From positions 131,575 to 195,574 of the forward strand of contig JAQDQK010000005.1 in assembly GCA_027658995.1 (NCBI GenBank): a stretch of DNA of 64,000 bases, in the 5' to 3' direction. The stretch comes from Propionibacteriaceae bacterium AM104-82 (GTDB lineage: Bacteria; Actinomycetota; Actinomycetes; Propionibacteriales; Propionibacteriaceae). The position numbers and the translations under genes were made by a program. Shown here in pieces: positions 19,318 to 29,228 of this stretch (its first letter is position 1; each line of letters begins with the position of its first letter). Below the pieces are notes generated by a model. The model was given only the letters and a program-made list of their open reading frames with translations, did not search any database and was not told the origin of the DNA.

Positions 19318-19355
19318 GAGCCTTGCGGGGGTGCTCACGCACCCCCGCAAGGCTC
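19318..19355 (+). terminator. 17-bp stem-loop between binding protein and ABC ATPase
   Basis: GAGCCTTGCGGGGGTGC (19318-19334) is perfectly complementary to 19339-19355 with the loop TCAC. No U-tract follows, and the operon continues 43 bp later. It probably works as a partial terminator or 3' stabiliser that raises binding-protein mRNA over the transporter genes. Confidence 0.8.
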
Positions 19356-19398
19356 GACGGACGTCAGCGAAAGCCGCAGCAACAAACGAGGTCACATC

Positions 19399-20955
19399 AT
19401 GAGTTCCCCCCTACCCGACCCGCGTCAGGTGACAGGTGAGACGCGCCTGTCATTGACCGGGATCTCCAAACGATTTGGCGGAGTCCGTGCAATTCGCCAG
19501 GCAGACTTCCACCTCCTTCCGGGCGAGGTACACGCGCTCGTCGGCGAGAATGGCGCAGGCAAATCGACGCTGATCAAGATCGTCGCTGGAGCCGAGACGC
19601 CTGACACCGGCGAATTCACGCTCGACGGCGAACCTGCCGAGATCAAGAACGCCTCTGACGCGCTCTCGCAGGGCATCCAGACTGTGTACCAAGAGCCCCA
19701 ACTCTTTGCCCAGCTGACTGTGGCCGAGAACATCTTCCTCGGACGCGAAATCAAGAAGGTTAGGCGCATCGACTGGGTCGCGCAGGATCGCCTCGTGCGC
19801 GAGTCGCTCTCCATCGTCGGCCTGAACGAGGACTGTATCCACAAGAAGGTTGAGGAGCTTCCGGCGGGTCAGCAGCAGCAAGTGTCGATCGCGAAGGCGC
19901 TAGTGGGCGACGCCAAGGTCCTCATCCTCGATGAGCCGTCGGCGATCCTCACCGACGCTGAGATTGAGAACCTCTTTGGGGCAGTGCGCAACCTGAAGGC
20001 CAAGGGCGTCTCGGTCATCTACATCTCGCACAGACTCGACGAGTTGGGAAAGGTCGCCGACGTTGTGACCATCATGCGCGACGGCGAGACTCTCGGCACG
20101 TACCCAGTCGAGCAGCTCACGGTCGCGCAGATCGCCGAGACCATGGTTGGGGGGCAGTTGGACCAAGGCACCGCCGACCAGACGCTCGTCCGAGACGAAG
20201 TGACCCTGAGCACCAAGGGCCTGTCCGGGGCTAAGTTCCGCGACATCGATCTCGACGTTCGCGCGGGCGAAGTCGTTGTCCTCTATGGGCTGGTTGGGTC
20301 GGGCATGGCAGAGATCGCCGAGGCTCTCTACGGGAAGCAGGCGATCTACGCTGGCAGTATTACGCTGAATGGTTCGCCATACCAGCCAACATCGCCTCGC
20401 GCGGCGAAGGATCGCGGCCTCTCAATGTTGCCCGCCAACCGCAAGCGCGAGGGCATGTTCGGATTCCAGTCCATCGCCTTCAACATTTCCATCGGGGCGC
20501 TGCCCCTGATGCGTAAGGCCAGTATCTTCTTTGACACGAAGAAGGAGCGCACCACCGCAGATGACATGATTAGGAGGCTCGCGATCAAGACGCCGGACCA
20601 GGCTCGTGCAATCTCGACCATGTCCGGCGGTAACGCGCAGAAAGTGGTTCTTGCCCGTCAATTGGTCGAGCGTCCGGAAATGCTCGTCCTCGCCGAGCCG
20701 ACGCAAGGCGTCGATATCGGCGCGAAGGAAGAGATTCATAAGATCATCGCTGACTTGTGTGGCGACGGAGCAGCGGTGCTCATTACGACCACCGACCTGA
20801 GCGAGGCGCAACGCATCGCCGATCGCCTCATCGTCATCCGTAATGGGGTGTGCTTCGCTGAGTTCGGGCCTGGGTCCACCCAATCACAGATCCTGGCGGC
20901 CGCCTCCGGCGAACTGACGCAAGACGAGACTCAGGCAATCGGGGAGGAACGATGA
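19399..20955 (+). CDS. sugar ABC transporter ATP-binding protein, two-domain (RbsA/LsrA/RhaT class)
   Basis: The 518-residue protein has two fused nucleotide-binding domains. Domain 1 has GENGAGKST (Walker A, about 50), LPAGQQQQVSIAKAL (signature) and VLILDEPSAIL (Walker B). Domain 2 has a degenerate Walker A (LYGLVGSGMAEIA), then MSGGNAQKVVLARQL and LVLAEPTQGVDIG. This pattern of an active first and a decayed second P-loop is usual for the carbohydrate-uptake CUT2 family. It energises import of the sugar held by the lipoprotein at 18250. Its stop overlaps the start of the next gene by four bases. Confidence 0.94.
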   Translation: MSSPLPDPRQVTGETRLSLTGISKRFGGVRAIRQADFHLLPGEVHALVGENGAGKSTLIKIVAGAETPDTGEFTLDGEPAEIKNASDALSQGIQTVYQEPQLFAQLTVAENIFLGREIKKVRRIDWVAQDRLVRESLSIVGLNEDCIHKKVEELPAGQQQQVSIAKALVGDAKVLILDEPSAILTDAEIENLFGAVRNLKAKGVSVIYISHRLDELGKVADVVTIMRDGETLGTYPVEQLTVAQIAETMVGGQLDQGTADQTLVRDEVTLSTKGLSGAKFRDIDLDVRAGEVVVLYGLVGSGMAEIAEALYGKQAIYAGSITLNGSPYQPTSPRAAKDRGLSMLPANRKREGMFGFQSIAFNISIGALPLMRKASIFFDTKKERTTADDMIRRLAIKTPDQARAISTMSGGNAQKVVLARQLVERPEMLVLAEPTQGVDIGAKEEIHKIIADLCGDGAAVLITTTDLSEAQRIADRLIVIRNGVCFAEFGPGSTQSQILAAASGELTQDETQAIGEER

Positions 20956-21953
20956 CGAGGGCAGGGTCATCCGCAGGCAAGCGGGCCAGCGCACTCCCCC
21001 AACTGATTTCGGGCCAGGAGATCATCCTGGTGGTTATCATCGTCGCCCTGTGGCTGCTGCTGGCGCTGGCCAATCCCAGCTTCCTCGATCCGTTCTCGAT
21101 CCAGAGCATGCTGTGGCGACTCGCCCCCACAGGCATCATGGCGATCGGCATGACGCTCGTGATCATCACCGGTGGCATCGACATCTCGGTCGCCGCGATC
21201 CTCATGGTGTGCGCGGCCTCGATCGCAAGGCTCACAGCTGAGGCAGGCTGGGGCTTCTGGCCAGCGGTCGGCTTCTCGCTGGTGCTCGGCGCGGTCCTCG
21301 GCGGCGTGAACGGCCTACTGATCAGCTACGGGCGCGTCCCGGCAATGCTCGTGACGTTCGGTACCGCCAACCTGTTCAAGTTCGTCGGCTACCGCATCTT
21401 CGATTCGAATATCATCACGGGCCTGCCGCCGAGCCGATCCATTCTCGGCCCTGGCGCAGAAGGTCAGGTCTTCGGAATTCCGATCGCCTTCCTCATCATG
21501 GTCGTTGTGTTGTGCTGCGCCTGGTACTACCTTCGGCACTTTCCGGGAGGCAGGCACTTCTACGCCATCGGCGACGACTCGAGGGCGGCGACGCTCGCTG
21601 GCGTCAACACGAGGTGGCGCGTGTTCATCGTCTACGTGGTCATGGGCACGCTCGTCGGTCTGGCTGCGGCCATCACCATCGGAGGCGGGACGGCAAATCT
21701 TGACCAGACCGTCGGTAAGGGGCAGGAGCTTCTGGCCATCGCTGCAGCCGTCATCGGCGGCACGTCCATCCTGGGCGGACGGGGCTCAGTTCTCGGTTCC
21801 GTCCTCGGTGCGCTACTAGTGCAGACAGTCGCGTCCGGCGTCACACAACTCCGACTGCCTTCTCAGCTGTCGGACCTGTTCGTTGGGGTTTTCATCATCA
21901 TTGCCGTCGGCGCCGACATCATTCGGCAAAGAAGGCGGGAGGCACGGCTGTGA
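20952..21953 (+). CDS. sugar ABC transporter permease 1 (CUT2 family)
   Basis: The 333-residue membrane protein has about nine to ten hydrophobic segments. It has the CUT2 permease features GITMLVIITGGIDISV-like (here MTLVIITGGIDISVAAILM), YGRVPAMLVTFGTANL, FYAIGDDSRAATLAGVN (cytoplasmic coupling helix) and GGTSILGGRGS. It overlaps the ATPase gene (ATGA). Together with the next gene it forms a heterodimeric pore, as in LsrC/LsrD or RhaP/RhaQ. Confidence 0.93.
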   Translation: MTRAGSSAGKRASALPQLISGQEIILVVIIVALWLLLALANPSFLDPFSIQSMLWRLAPTGIMAIGMTLVIITGGIDISVAAILMVCAASIARLTAEAGWGFWPAVGFSLVLGAVLGGVNGLLISYGRVPAMLVTFGTANLFKFVGYRIFDSNIITGLPPSRSILGPGAEGQVFGIPIAFLIMVVVLCCAWYYLRHFPGGRHFYAIGDDSRAATLAGVNTRWRVFIVYVVMGTLVGLAAAITIGGGTANLDQTVGKGQELLAIAAAVIGGTSILGGRGSVLGSVLGALLVQTVASGVTQLRLPSQLSDLFVGVFIIIAVGADIIRQRRREARL

Positions 21954-23041
21954 ACAGCAAGGCAACTGACATGAAGAACACCGAAGGGCTGATGTCCAGG
22001 CTGGCAGAAAAGGACTGGAAACGGATACTCTTGACGAACCGCACCGTGCTGATGCTCGTGCTCCTCGTCTTGGTCGTCGCTACATTCAGCATCCTCAGCG
22101 GAACTGGCGTGATCAGCGCCGGATTCGACTCCGACTACCTCGCCTTCGCGACGATCAACCTGATCCCCATGGGCATGCTCGCGCTCGCCCAGCTGATGGT
22201 CATCGTCTCAGGCGGTGGAGGGATCGACCTTTCAGTCGGCTCGGTGGTGACGCTCGCAGGCATGCTCTTCGGGTTCATGTACGGCATGTGGGGATGGCCC
22301 CTGTGGCTCGCGGTGATCCTCACCGTCACGTTCGGATCCCTGTGCGGTCTCGTCAATGGCGTCCTCGTCGCATACGCGGGCTTCCCTCCTCTGATCGTGA
22401 CCCTCGCGACCTATTACGCGCTCTGGTCGATCGCGCTGACAATCAACAACCAGAAGCCGATCTCCACCCCACCGATCCAGGAGATGTACTCGTTCTCGCG
22501 AAACATCGAGTTGCCCGTATGGCTCGGGGGGCAGTCGCTTCCGCTGATTCCTCTGGGAACCTTCCTCTTCCTGATCCCAACGTTCATCGTCGTCTGGCTC
22601 ATCGTCAACAAGACGACCTACGGGAGGCGACTCTTCGCCATCGGAACTAACCACGTCGCGGCCGCATGGTCTGGCATCAACGTGCAGCGGACCAGGGCAG
22701 CGGCCTACGTGGCCTCTGGGACGATCGCTGGCCTGGTCGCCATCGTGACTGTCTCTCAGTTCGCCTCGGCACGCCCCGACTCGGGTGTCTCGGGCAACGG
22801 GATGGCCCTCCCTGCGATCACGATCGCGGTCCTCGGAGGTGTCGCGATCACGGGCGGCATCGGGTCTGTGTTCGGCGTCATTCTCGCCGCCCTTGTCGTG
22901 ACGTGGCTCAACGCAGGAATCCTTCTCGCATTCCAGGGAAATCTCAGCGGCCAGATTCAGCTCGCCGCCCTCGGCATACTGCTCATCGGCTCCGCGTTGC
23001 TGAACGGTTACACCAGTCGCCGATTCTCCGGCTCTCAGTAG
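21950..23041 (+). CDS. sugar ABC transporter permease 2 (CUT2 family)
   Basis: The 363-residue partner permease has GGGGIDLSVGSVVTLAGM, AYAGFPPLIVTLATYYAL, GRRLFAIGTNHVAAAWSGINV and LGGVAITGGIGSVFG. The GTG start at 21950 overlaps the preceding stop and has GGGAGG upstream. An ATG at 21971 is a less likely start. The N-terminal extension of about 30 residues is cytosolic. Confidence 0.92.
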   Translation: MNSKATDMKNTEGLMSRLAEKDWKRILLTNRTVLMLVLLVLVVATFSILSGTGVISAGFDSDYLAFATINLIPMGMLALAQLMVIVSGGGGIDLSVGSVVTLAGMLFGFMYGMWGWPLWLAVILTVTFGSLCGLVNGVLVAYAGFPPLIVTLATYYALWSIALTINNQKPISTPPIQEMYSFSRNIELPVWLGGQSLPLIPLGTFLFLIPTFIVVWLIVNKTTYGRRLFAIGTNHVAAAWSGINVQRTRAAAYVASGTIAGLVAIVTVSQFASARPDSGVSGNGMALPAITIAVLGGVAITGGIGSVFGVILAALVVTWLNAGILLAFQGNLSGQIQLAALGILLIGSALLNGYTSRRFSGSQ

Positions 23042-23075
23042 TCGGCTCTTTTACGAATAGATTTGGAGTATTCAG

Positions 23076-23747
23076 TTGTTGCCTCAAGAACTCAAAGAAG
23101 ACATCGAGCGCCTCCGCCTCGAGGTCTGCGAACTACATCAGGAACTCATTCGTTGGAACCTGGTGGTCTGGACCGCGGGAAATGTTTCTGCGCGAGTCCC
23201 GGGAGCAGATCTTCTCGTCATCAAGCCCTCCGGGGTCAGGTATCACGAACTGACACCCGACAAGATGGCCGTGTGTGACTTGGACGGCAATCTGGTCGAT
23301 GGCGACGTCACCCCGTCATCGGACACCATTTCGCATGCCTATGTCTATCGCCACCTGCCCGAGGTTGGCGGAATTGTGCATACGCACTCGTCATATGCGA
23401 CGGCTTGGGCGTGCCGTCGCGAGCCGATTCCCCCGGTAATCTCGATGGTCGCTGACGAATTCGGCGGCGAGATTCCAGTGGGCCCACTGGCGCGCGTCGG
23501 CGACGACTCGATCGGGCGCGGCATCGTTGAGACGCTCACAGGGTCCCGTTCGAAGGCCGTCCTCATGGCAAACCACGGCGTGTTCACCATCGGGAAGGAC
23601 GCCCTGAATGCGGTGAAGGCTGCGGCCATGTGTGAGGAAGTCGCGAAAACGGTTCACTTAGCGAAGGCCCTCGGGGATCCCGTCCTGCTGCCTCAGGACT
23701 ACATCGACTTCATGAACGACCGCTACCAGAACATCTACGGCCAGTAA
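23076..23747 (+). CDS. class II aldolase/L-ribulose-5-phosphate 4-epimerase-like (AraD/UlaF/FucA family)
   Basis: The 223-residue protein has WTAGNVSARVP, VIKPSGVRYHELTPDKM, PSSDTISHAYVYR, the zinc-binding IVHTHSSYATAWA (HxH), and NHGVFTIGKDALNAVKAA with the third His. The C-terminal tyrosine motif IYGQ matches AraD proteins, favouring a 4-epimerase over a fuculose-phosphate aldolase. The start is TTG at 23076 with GGAG seven bases upstream. In the locus it would convert the phosphorylated ketopentose to D-xylulose 5-phosphate, or cleave a ketose phosphate. It is the last gene of the operon. Confidence 0.82.
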   Translation: MLPQELKEDIERLRLEVCELHQELIRWNLVVWTAGNVSARVPGADLLVIKPSGVRYHELTPDKMAVCDLDGNLVDGDVTPSSDTISHAYVYRHLPEVGGIVHTHSSYATAWACRREPIPPVISMVADEFGGEIPVGPLARVGDDSIGRGIVETLTGSRSKAVLMANHGVFTIGKDALNAVKAAAMCEEVAKTVHLAKALGDPVLLPQDYIDFMNDRYQNIYGQ

Positions 23748-23787
23748 GCCGAACGGGCGCCGCTCGGCCTGATGCGCCGCATACGCG

Positions 23788-24762
23788 TCAGGTCGAATCC
23801 GGCGGGAGGGCGAGCAGTCTCTCCGCTAGAACATCGTCGACCACGAGTTCCGAGATCAGGTCAGCACGCCAGATGGCGAGGATCGCTTCGGCCTTACTTG
23901 GATCCGAGGCCACCCCGATCACCCGAGGCACCCGGTGCAACTGCTCTGGGCGGATGGCGATGATGTGCCGGACAAGTTGCGTTTTCGCGAGACTGCCGTC
24001 CGCGCAGAAGGGAAGCCCACACACCTCGGCGATGGCGCCGGAACCCAGAAGTTCGTCGCGTTCGGCGACTGAGAGCAGGGGCAGGAACTGCGAGTTCGTC
24101 GACCCAGTGTCGGTGCTTCGGAACGCGCCGATGGAGACGACCGCCGTCGTGACAGTGTCATATAGGTCAATGACCTCTTTCAGGTCTGGCTGACGGCGGA
24201 GCACCTCTGCGGCCTCGAGATTGTCTATGTACAGAGGGGCCATGAGCGCCTTGGCTTTGTTGCCGCCAAGCAGCGCTGCCCGCCGAATCAGTTCGATAGG
24301 GCTCTGACTGAGGTCGGATCCGACCGACCCATTCAATTGCAGGATTTGAACGTCAGGCAGACTCTCAAGGCTTTCGATCATCCTGGTCAGGGTCCGCCCC
24401 CACGCCAAGCCGAGGACCTCGTCATTGTGAAGCGTCTCAGACAGGCGCTGCGCAGCCGCCATGCCCACGAAACCGCGCACCTCTTCAACGGTACCGAAGG
24501 CGCGGACGACGACGACGTGTTCAAGGCCAAGACGCTCAGCCAGTGCGCCTGACAGTTCAGGGTCTTCCTCGCCGCCTGCGTTCAGGTTGATCGTCACTAC
24601 ACCGGTCTCTTTGGCTTCCTTCAAGAGCCTCGCCACCTTGAATCGGCTGATCCCCAGTGCCGTGCTGATGGAGACCATCGACTCGTCGCCGACGTAGTAC
24701 CGTTTAGCGATTTCTAGAAGCTGACGCGTTCTAGTTCGTTTTGCCACCCCGTCTTTGCTCAT
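23788..24762 (-). CDS. SorC/DeoR-type sugar-binding transcriptional regulator
   Basis: The 324-residue protein has an N-terminal helix-turn-helix (MVSISTALGISRFKVARLLKEA, about 29-50). A SorC-type sugar-phosphate-binding domain follows (GLEHVVVVRAFG; GLAWGRTL; LNGSVGSDLSQSP; PRVIGVASDPSKAEAI). The family contains LsrR, SorC and DeoR of Bacillus. It is encoded divergently from the kinase and convergently with the aldolase/epimerase. The single palindrome at 24798-24811 overlaps the -35 of its own promoter (TTGCGC 24801-24796, 18 bp, TAGTTT 24777-24772) and that of the kinase. It likely represses until a phosphorylated inducer made by the kinase appears. Confidence 0.9.
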   Translation of the reverse strand: MSKDGVAKRTRTRQLLEIAKRYYVGDESMVSISTALGISRFKVARLLKEAKETGVVTINLNAGGEEDPELSGALAERLGLEHVVVVRAFGTVEEVRGFVGMAAAQRLSETLHNDEVLGLAWGRTLTRMIESLESLPDVQILQLNGSVGSDLSQSPIELIRRAALLGGNKAKALMAPLYIDNLEAAEVLRRQPDLKEVIDLYDTVTTAVVSIGAFRSTDTGSTNSQFLPLLSVAERDELLGSGAIAEVCGLPFCADGSLAKTQLVRHIIAIRPEQLHRVPRVIGVASDPSKAEAILAIWRADLISELVVDDVLAERLLALPPDST

Positions 24763-24795
24763 ATGAGCCCAAAACTAGCATATCCGCGTCAATTA

Positions 24796-24836
24796 GCGCA
24801 ACAGATGTTGCAGCCACCAGAGATGGGGCCTATGCT
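24796..24836. promoter_or_regulatory. divergent regulator/kinase promoters sharing one SorC-type operator
   Basis: GCAACAGATGTTGC (24798-24811) matches the operon operator at 16434. Rightward: -35 TTGCAG (24808-24813), 17 bp, -10 TATGCT (24831-24836). Leftward: -35 TTGCGC (24801-24796), 18 bp, -10 TAGTTT (24777-24772). The palindrome therefore covers the -35 region of both promoters. Confidence 0.75.
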
Positions 24837-24901
24837 CAAGGTGTCCCTTCGGCGCTCTTCACATCGCCGCCGTCGCGTCACTCACAGCAGAGAGACTAAG
24901 T

Positions 24902-26488
24902 ATGCACACGCAATCTGACGCAATCCGAGTCGGAGCCACTGCCATTGGGATCGAACTGGGCTCGACGCGAATCAAGGCCGTGCTCATCGACCTCGATGGT
25001 GAGGTGCTCGCCACAGGAGGCTTCGAATGGGAGAATCGATTCACCGATGGGATCTGGACGTATCCCCTTGATCTCGTATGGGAGGGCCTGAGCGCGGCGT
25101 ATCTTGCGCTCGCCTCCGAGGTGAGGCGCTCCTACGGCTTGGAACTGACAACTACCGGTTCGATCGGCATCTCCGCCATGATGCACGGATACCTGGTCTT
25201 CGACTCGCACGGGAAACAGTTGGTTGAGTTCAGAACGTGGCGCAACAGCATGACAGAAATCGCGGCCGCCCAGCTCACCGAACAGTTCGCGTTCAACGTC
25301 CCGCAGCGTTGGTGCATCGCACACCTGGCTCACGCCATATTGGGCGGCGAGGACCATGTCGAAGACATCGCCCACATGACGACTCTGGCGGGGTTGGTCC
25401 ACTGGAAGCTGACCGGCAGGCAGGTTGTGGGAGTGGGCGATGCGTCAGGCATCTTCCCGATCGATCCCGCCACAGCACAGTTCGACAACGCGATGCTCGA
25501 CCGCTTCGATACCGCATTCGGCCGCGAGGCTCGCGCATGGACGATCCGAGACATCCTTCCCGATGTGCTGGCGGCTGGAGAGGAGGCAGGTGCCCTCACC
25601 GAGAGCGGGGCCCGGCTCCTTGACCCGTCCGGGAGCCTGCGCCCTGGAATTCCGCTCGCGCCGCCTGAGGGGGATGGCGCCACCGGGATGATCGCCACCA
25701 ATTCAATCGTTCCTGGCAGTGGGAACACGAGCGCAGGTACCTCGGTGTTCACGATGGTCGTGATGGAACGTCCACTCAAGGCGGTTCATGAGGCGATCGA
25801 CGTCATCAACACCCCGACCGGCAGGCCCGTCGCCATGGTGCACTGTAACAACGGGGCCAACGAAATCAACGCGTGGGCGGGACTTTTCTCTGAGTTCGCA
25901 AGCCTTATCGGATCCGATGTCGAGATGAGCACCATCTTTGAGTCGCTATTCCGAGTGAGCCTAGACGGAGACACGGATTGTGGAGGCCTGCTGAGCTACA
26001 ACTATCTGGCCGGGGAGGTACTGACGGGGTTCAGCGAGGGTCGCCCTTTGCTAGTGCGGCCGCTCGCATCGAGCTTCACTCTAGCCAATTTCATGCGCTC
26101 CCAAATCTCGGGCGTCTTTGCCACCCTGGCGCTCGGCATGCGCCTCCTCGCCCGCGAGGAGATCCGCGTAGAGTCGATGCTCGCACACGGAGGGCTGTTC
26201 ACCACGAAGGGCGTGGCTCAGCGCCTGTTGGCCGCTGCCCTGGAGACGCCGGTGTCGGTCGGCGAGACCGCCGGCTACGGAGGGGCGTGGGGCATGGCGA
26301 TCCTTGCCGCTTATGCCAGCCAAGGCCAGGGGCGGCCGTTGCACACATATCTGGACGACGTCATTTTCCGGGGCGCTGCGGTCGATCGAATCGAGCCTCT
26401 CCCACACGAAGTCGCGGGGTTCCAGGCATTTCTGGAGCGCTACGAGCATGCCCTGCCCGTGATGGCAGCCGCCGTCCGCACCGTCTGA
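24902..26488 (+). CDS. FGGY-family carbohydrate kinase
   Basis: The 528-residue kinase has the FGGY N-terminal actin-like fold (AIGIELGSTRIKAVLIDLDG, about 17-36). Further motifs are ISAMMHGYLVFD, FRTWRNSM, LAGLVHWKLTG and GDASGIFPID. The C-terminal nucleotide domain has GNTSAGTSVF, LLAHGGLFTTKGVAQRLLAAAL and GETAGYGGAWGMA. It phosphorylates the incoming ketose with ATP. The sequence type is near xylulokinase/ribulokinase, but the sugar cannot be named from it. It starts about 60 bases after its promoter and is transcribed away from the SorC gene. Confidence 0.88.
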   Translation: MHTQSDAIRVGATAIGIELGSTRIKAVLIDLDGEVLATGGFEWENRFTDGIWTYPLDLVWEGLSAAYLALASEVRRSYGLELTTTGSIGISAMMHGYLVFDSHGKQLVEFRTWRNSMTEIAAAQLTEQFAFNVPQRWCIAHLAHAILGGEDHVEDIAHMTTLAGLVHWKLTGRQVVGVGDASGIFPIDPATAQFDNAMLDRFDTAFGREARAWTIRDILPDVLAAGEEAGALTESGARLLDPSGSLRPGIPLAPPEGDGATGMIATNSIVPGSGNTSAGTSVFTMVVMERPLKAVHEAIDVINTPTGRPVAMVHCNNGANEINAWAGLFSEFASLIGSDVEMSTIFESLFRVSLDGDTDCGGLLSYNYLAGEVLTGFSEGRPLLVRPLASSFTLANFMRSQISGVFATLALGMRLLAREEIRVESMLAHGGLFTTKGVAQRLLAAALETPVSVGETAGYGGAWGMAILAAYASQGQGRPLHTYLDDVIFRGAAVDRIEPLPHEVAGFQAFLERYEHALPVMAAAVRTV

Positions 26489-26714
26489 CTCTGACTCACA
26501 ATGGGCCGTATCCTGAGGGCCACACGCGGCGGTCCGCGACGAGCTCTTGTAATCATGCATAAGCGCGGGACACGCACCTCGACCGCTAAGGCATTCGCAC
26601 GATGCCCTGCGCGACCAGTCACGCTCGCCGCTCGGTCGGGAGACCGACCGCGGTGCTGCGACACGCGAGGTGTGGCTGAAGACGGGCCAATAGCCTGCTA
26701 CGAGTGGCACCGTC

Positions 26715-27674
26715 TCAGGCCTTCTTGGCCGCCTCTTCCTTTGCCTTCTGCGCTGCGCGCCAGTAGGTCGTCGCGATGATCACCACGACGAGGCCGATCG
26801 CGACGTAGCCCGCGATCTTGGCGTACCAGTCGAGGACGTCGACGGCGCCCTCGCCCAACTGCCAGCCGAGCACGAAGTAGCCGATCAGCCACAGCGTCGA
26901 GGCGATGTAGTCGTAGATCAGGAACCGCTTCAGGCTCATGTTCGAGGCACCCGACAGCACGAAGACGACCTGCATCAACGGCAGCGGCATCGGGATGTAG
27001 GCGATCAGGAAGCCGACCGGCCCGAGCTTCTGCGCCCACCTTTCGGCCCGCTCGTAGTTGCGGGCGGCGCGCTTCGACTGGCCGGCCCACACCTCGATCA
27101 TCCCGCGGCCCCACAGCTTGCCCGCCCACCAGTAGATCCAGTCGAACTTCAGGCTGAGGATCGAGGAGACGATCAACACGATCGGCCAGTGCGGCATCGC
27201 GCCGGTCGATGCGACGGCGCCGCTGGCGGCCACCGCGGTGCGACCTCCGGTCAGCATCGCGAGCCAGTCGGGCGCGATCGGCAGCATCCAGGCGCGCACG
27301 GGGATCAGGATGAGGCTGAACACGGCGACCACGCCGAACCAGGTGAGGCACGCGTAGTCGGAGCGGCCGGGCTTCTTCTTCCACGGCATCCCCTCGGCCT
27401 CCCACCAGGCCTCTTCCTCCTGCTCACCGTCGGCCGCGCCGTCGGATGCACCCTCTGCTGCGCCCTCATCCAGATCGGCGTCGGCGTCGACGGTCGACTC
27501 GTCCGGGTAGACGCGCTGCGTGGAGGGGATCACGTCCTGATCCATCAGGTAGGGGTCGGCCGCGCGGCCCTGGGCCGGGGGCACCGAGAGGTTGGAGTAC
27601 GGGTCGCGCGTCGTGTGGTCGGCGTCAAGCGCCTGGGCCCGCGGCTCGCGCGCGTCATCTGGGGTCTCGGTCAC
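26715..27674 (-). CDS. VTT-domain (DedA/SNARE-associated) membrane protein
   Basis: The 319-residue protein has an acidic, Glu/Asp-rich cytosolic N-terminus (about 1-105). Four to five membrane segments follow, with the VTT pattern FDWIYWWAGKLWG, GFLIAYIPMPLPLMQVVFVLSGASNM and FLIYDYIASTLWLIGYFVLG. The tail is basic. DedA-like proteins are linked to lipid-carrier recycling and envelope integrity. The GTG start at 27674 is supported by TAGCAT at 27687-27682, seven bases upstream (leaderless). It stands alone. Confidence 0.82.
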   Translation of the reverse strand: MTETPDDAREPRAQALDADHTTRDPYSNLSVPPAQGRAADPYLMDQDVIPSTQRVYPDESTVDADADLDEGAAEGASDGAADGEQEEEAWWEAEGMPWKKKPGRSDYACLTWFGVVAVFSLILIPVRAWMLPIAPDWLAMLTGGRTAVAASGAVASTGAMPHWPIVLIVSSILSLKFDWIYWWAGKLWGRGMIEVWAGQSKRAARNYERAERWAQKLGPVGFLIAYIPMPLPLMQVVFVLSGASNMSLKRFLIYDYIASTLWLIGYFVLGWQLGEGAVDVLDWYAKIAGYVAIGLVVVIIATTYWRAAQKAKEEAAKKA

Positions 27675-28087
27675 GCGCTGAATGCTACGTCACGGCTCCC
27701 CGAGGCCCGTGCGGCCACCTCACCCTTTGGTACAGACCTTGGCGACATCCGTCCGGAGATAGGGGTCGGCTGGGCGACAGCGGATCCGGGTCCGTCCCTG
27801 ATCCGAAATTCCGCCCTGATGACCGACACGCGCGCCTGCTGTCGCCCCGCGGGAGCGGTCCTCCGCACGTGTCCCGATCGCATGGCCGGAATATGAACGA
27901 CATATGAACGATCAAAGTCAGCGCGGGATTCGGGCGTGTCGCGCATCGGGTCCGGTTCCAAACCTGAACCTGCAGTAGACGCCGAACTCACGGGGTGTAA
28001 AGTCCCCTTCAGGAACACCTAAATAACTAGGTTCCAATCCACTACGGATCGTCGGGCACGTACCTGCCCGTGGAAAGGAAATGTGGC
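27675..28087. other. 413-bp divergent regulatory region upstream of the msiK-type gene
   Basis: No gene is apparent. It contains the leaderless promoter of the VTT gene at its left end, the operator-like sites near 27893-27915, and an AT-richer stretch near 28010-28035 (CACCTAAATAACTAGG), a likely promoter position for the ATPase gene. Confidence 0.55.
27904..27915. promoter_or_regulatory. operator-like site upstream of the msiK-type ATPase gene
   Basis: ATGAACGATCAA is almost identical to site 2 upstream of the amylopullulanase. A half-site ATGAACGA lies 11 bp to the left (27893-27900). The spacing to the start codon is about 170 bp. This suggests shared control of alpha-glucan breakdown and import. 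Confidence 0.5.
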
Positions 28088-29179
<1,092 letters not shown>

Positions 29180-29195
29180 TCGCCTGAACGTCACA

Positions 29196-29228
29196 CACGA
29201 GGGGCCCGGGTTTCCCGGGCCCCTCGTG
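29196..29228 (+). terminator. terminator after the msiK-type gene
   Basis: CACGAGGGGCCCGGG (29196-29210) and its exact complement (29214-29228) form a 15-bp stem with the loop TTT, 16 bp after the stop codon. Confidence 0.85.

Noticed and set aside
16573..26488. AI-2 (lsr) quorum-sensing uptake operon
   Set aside because: Importer, kinase and regulator fit, but LsrF/LsrG-type enzymes are missing. The binding protein lacks some of the residues that contact AI-2 as I recall them.
15177..26700. Genomic island integrated at tRNA-Thr
   Set aside because: The sugar locus follows the tRNA and looks somewhat less GC-rich, but no integrase and no repeat of the tRNA 3' end can be found to its right.
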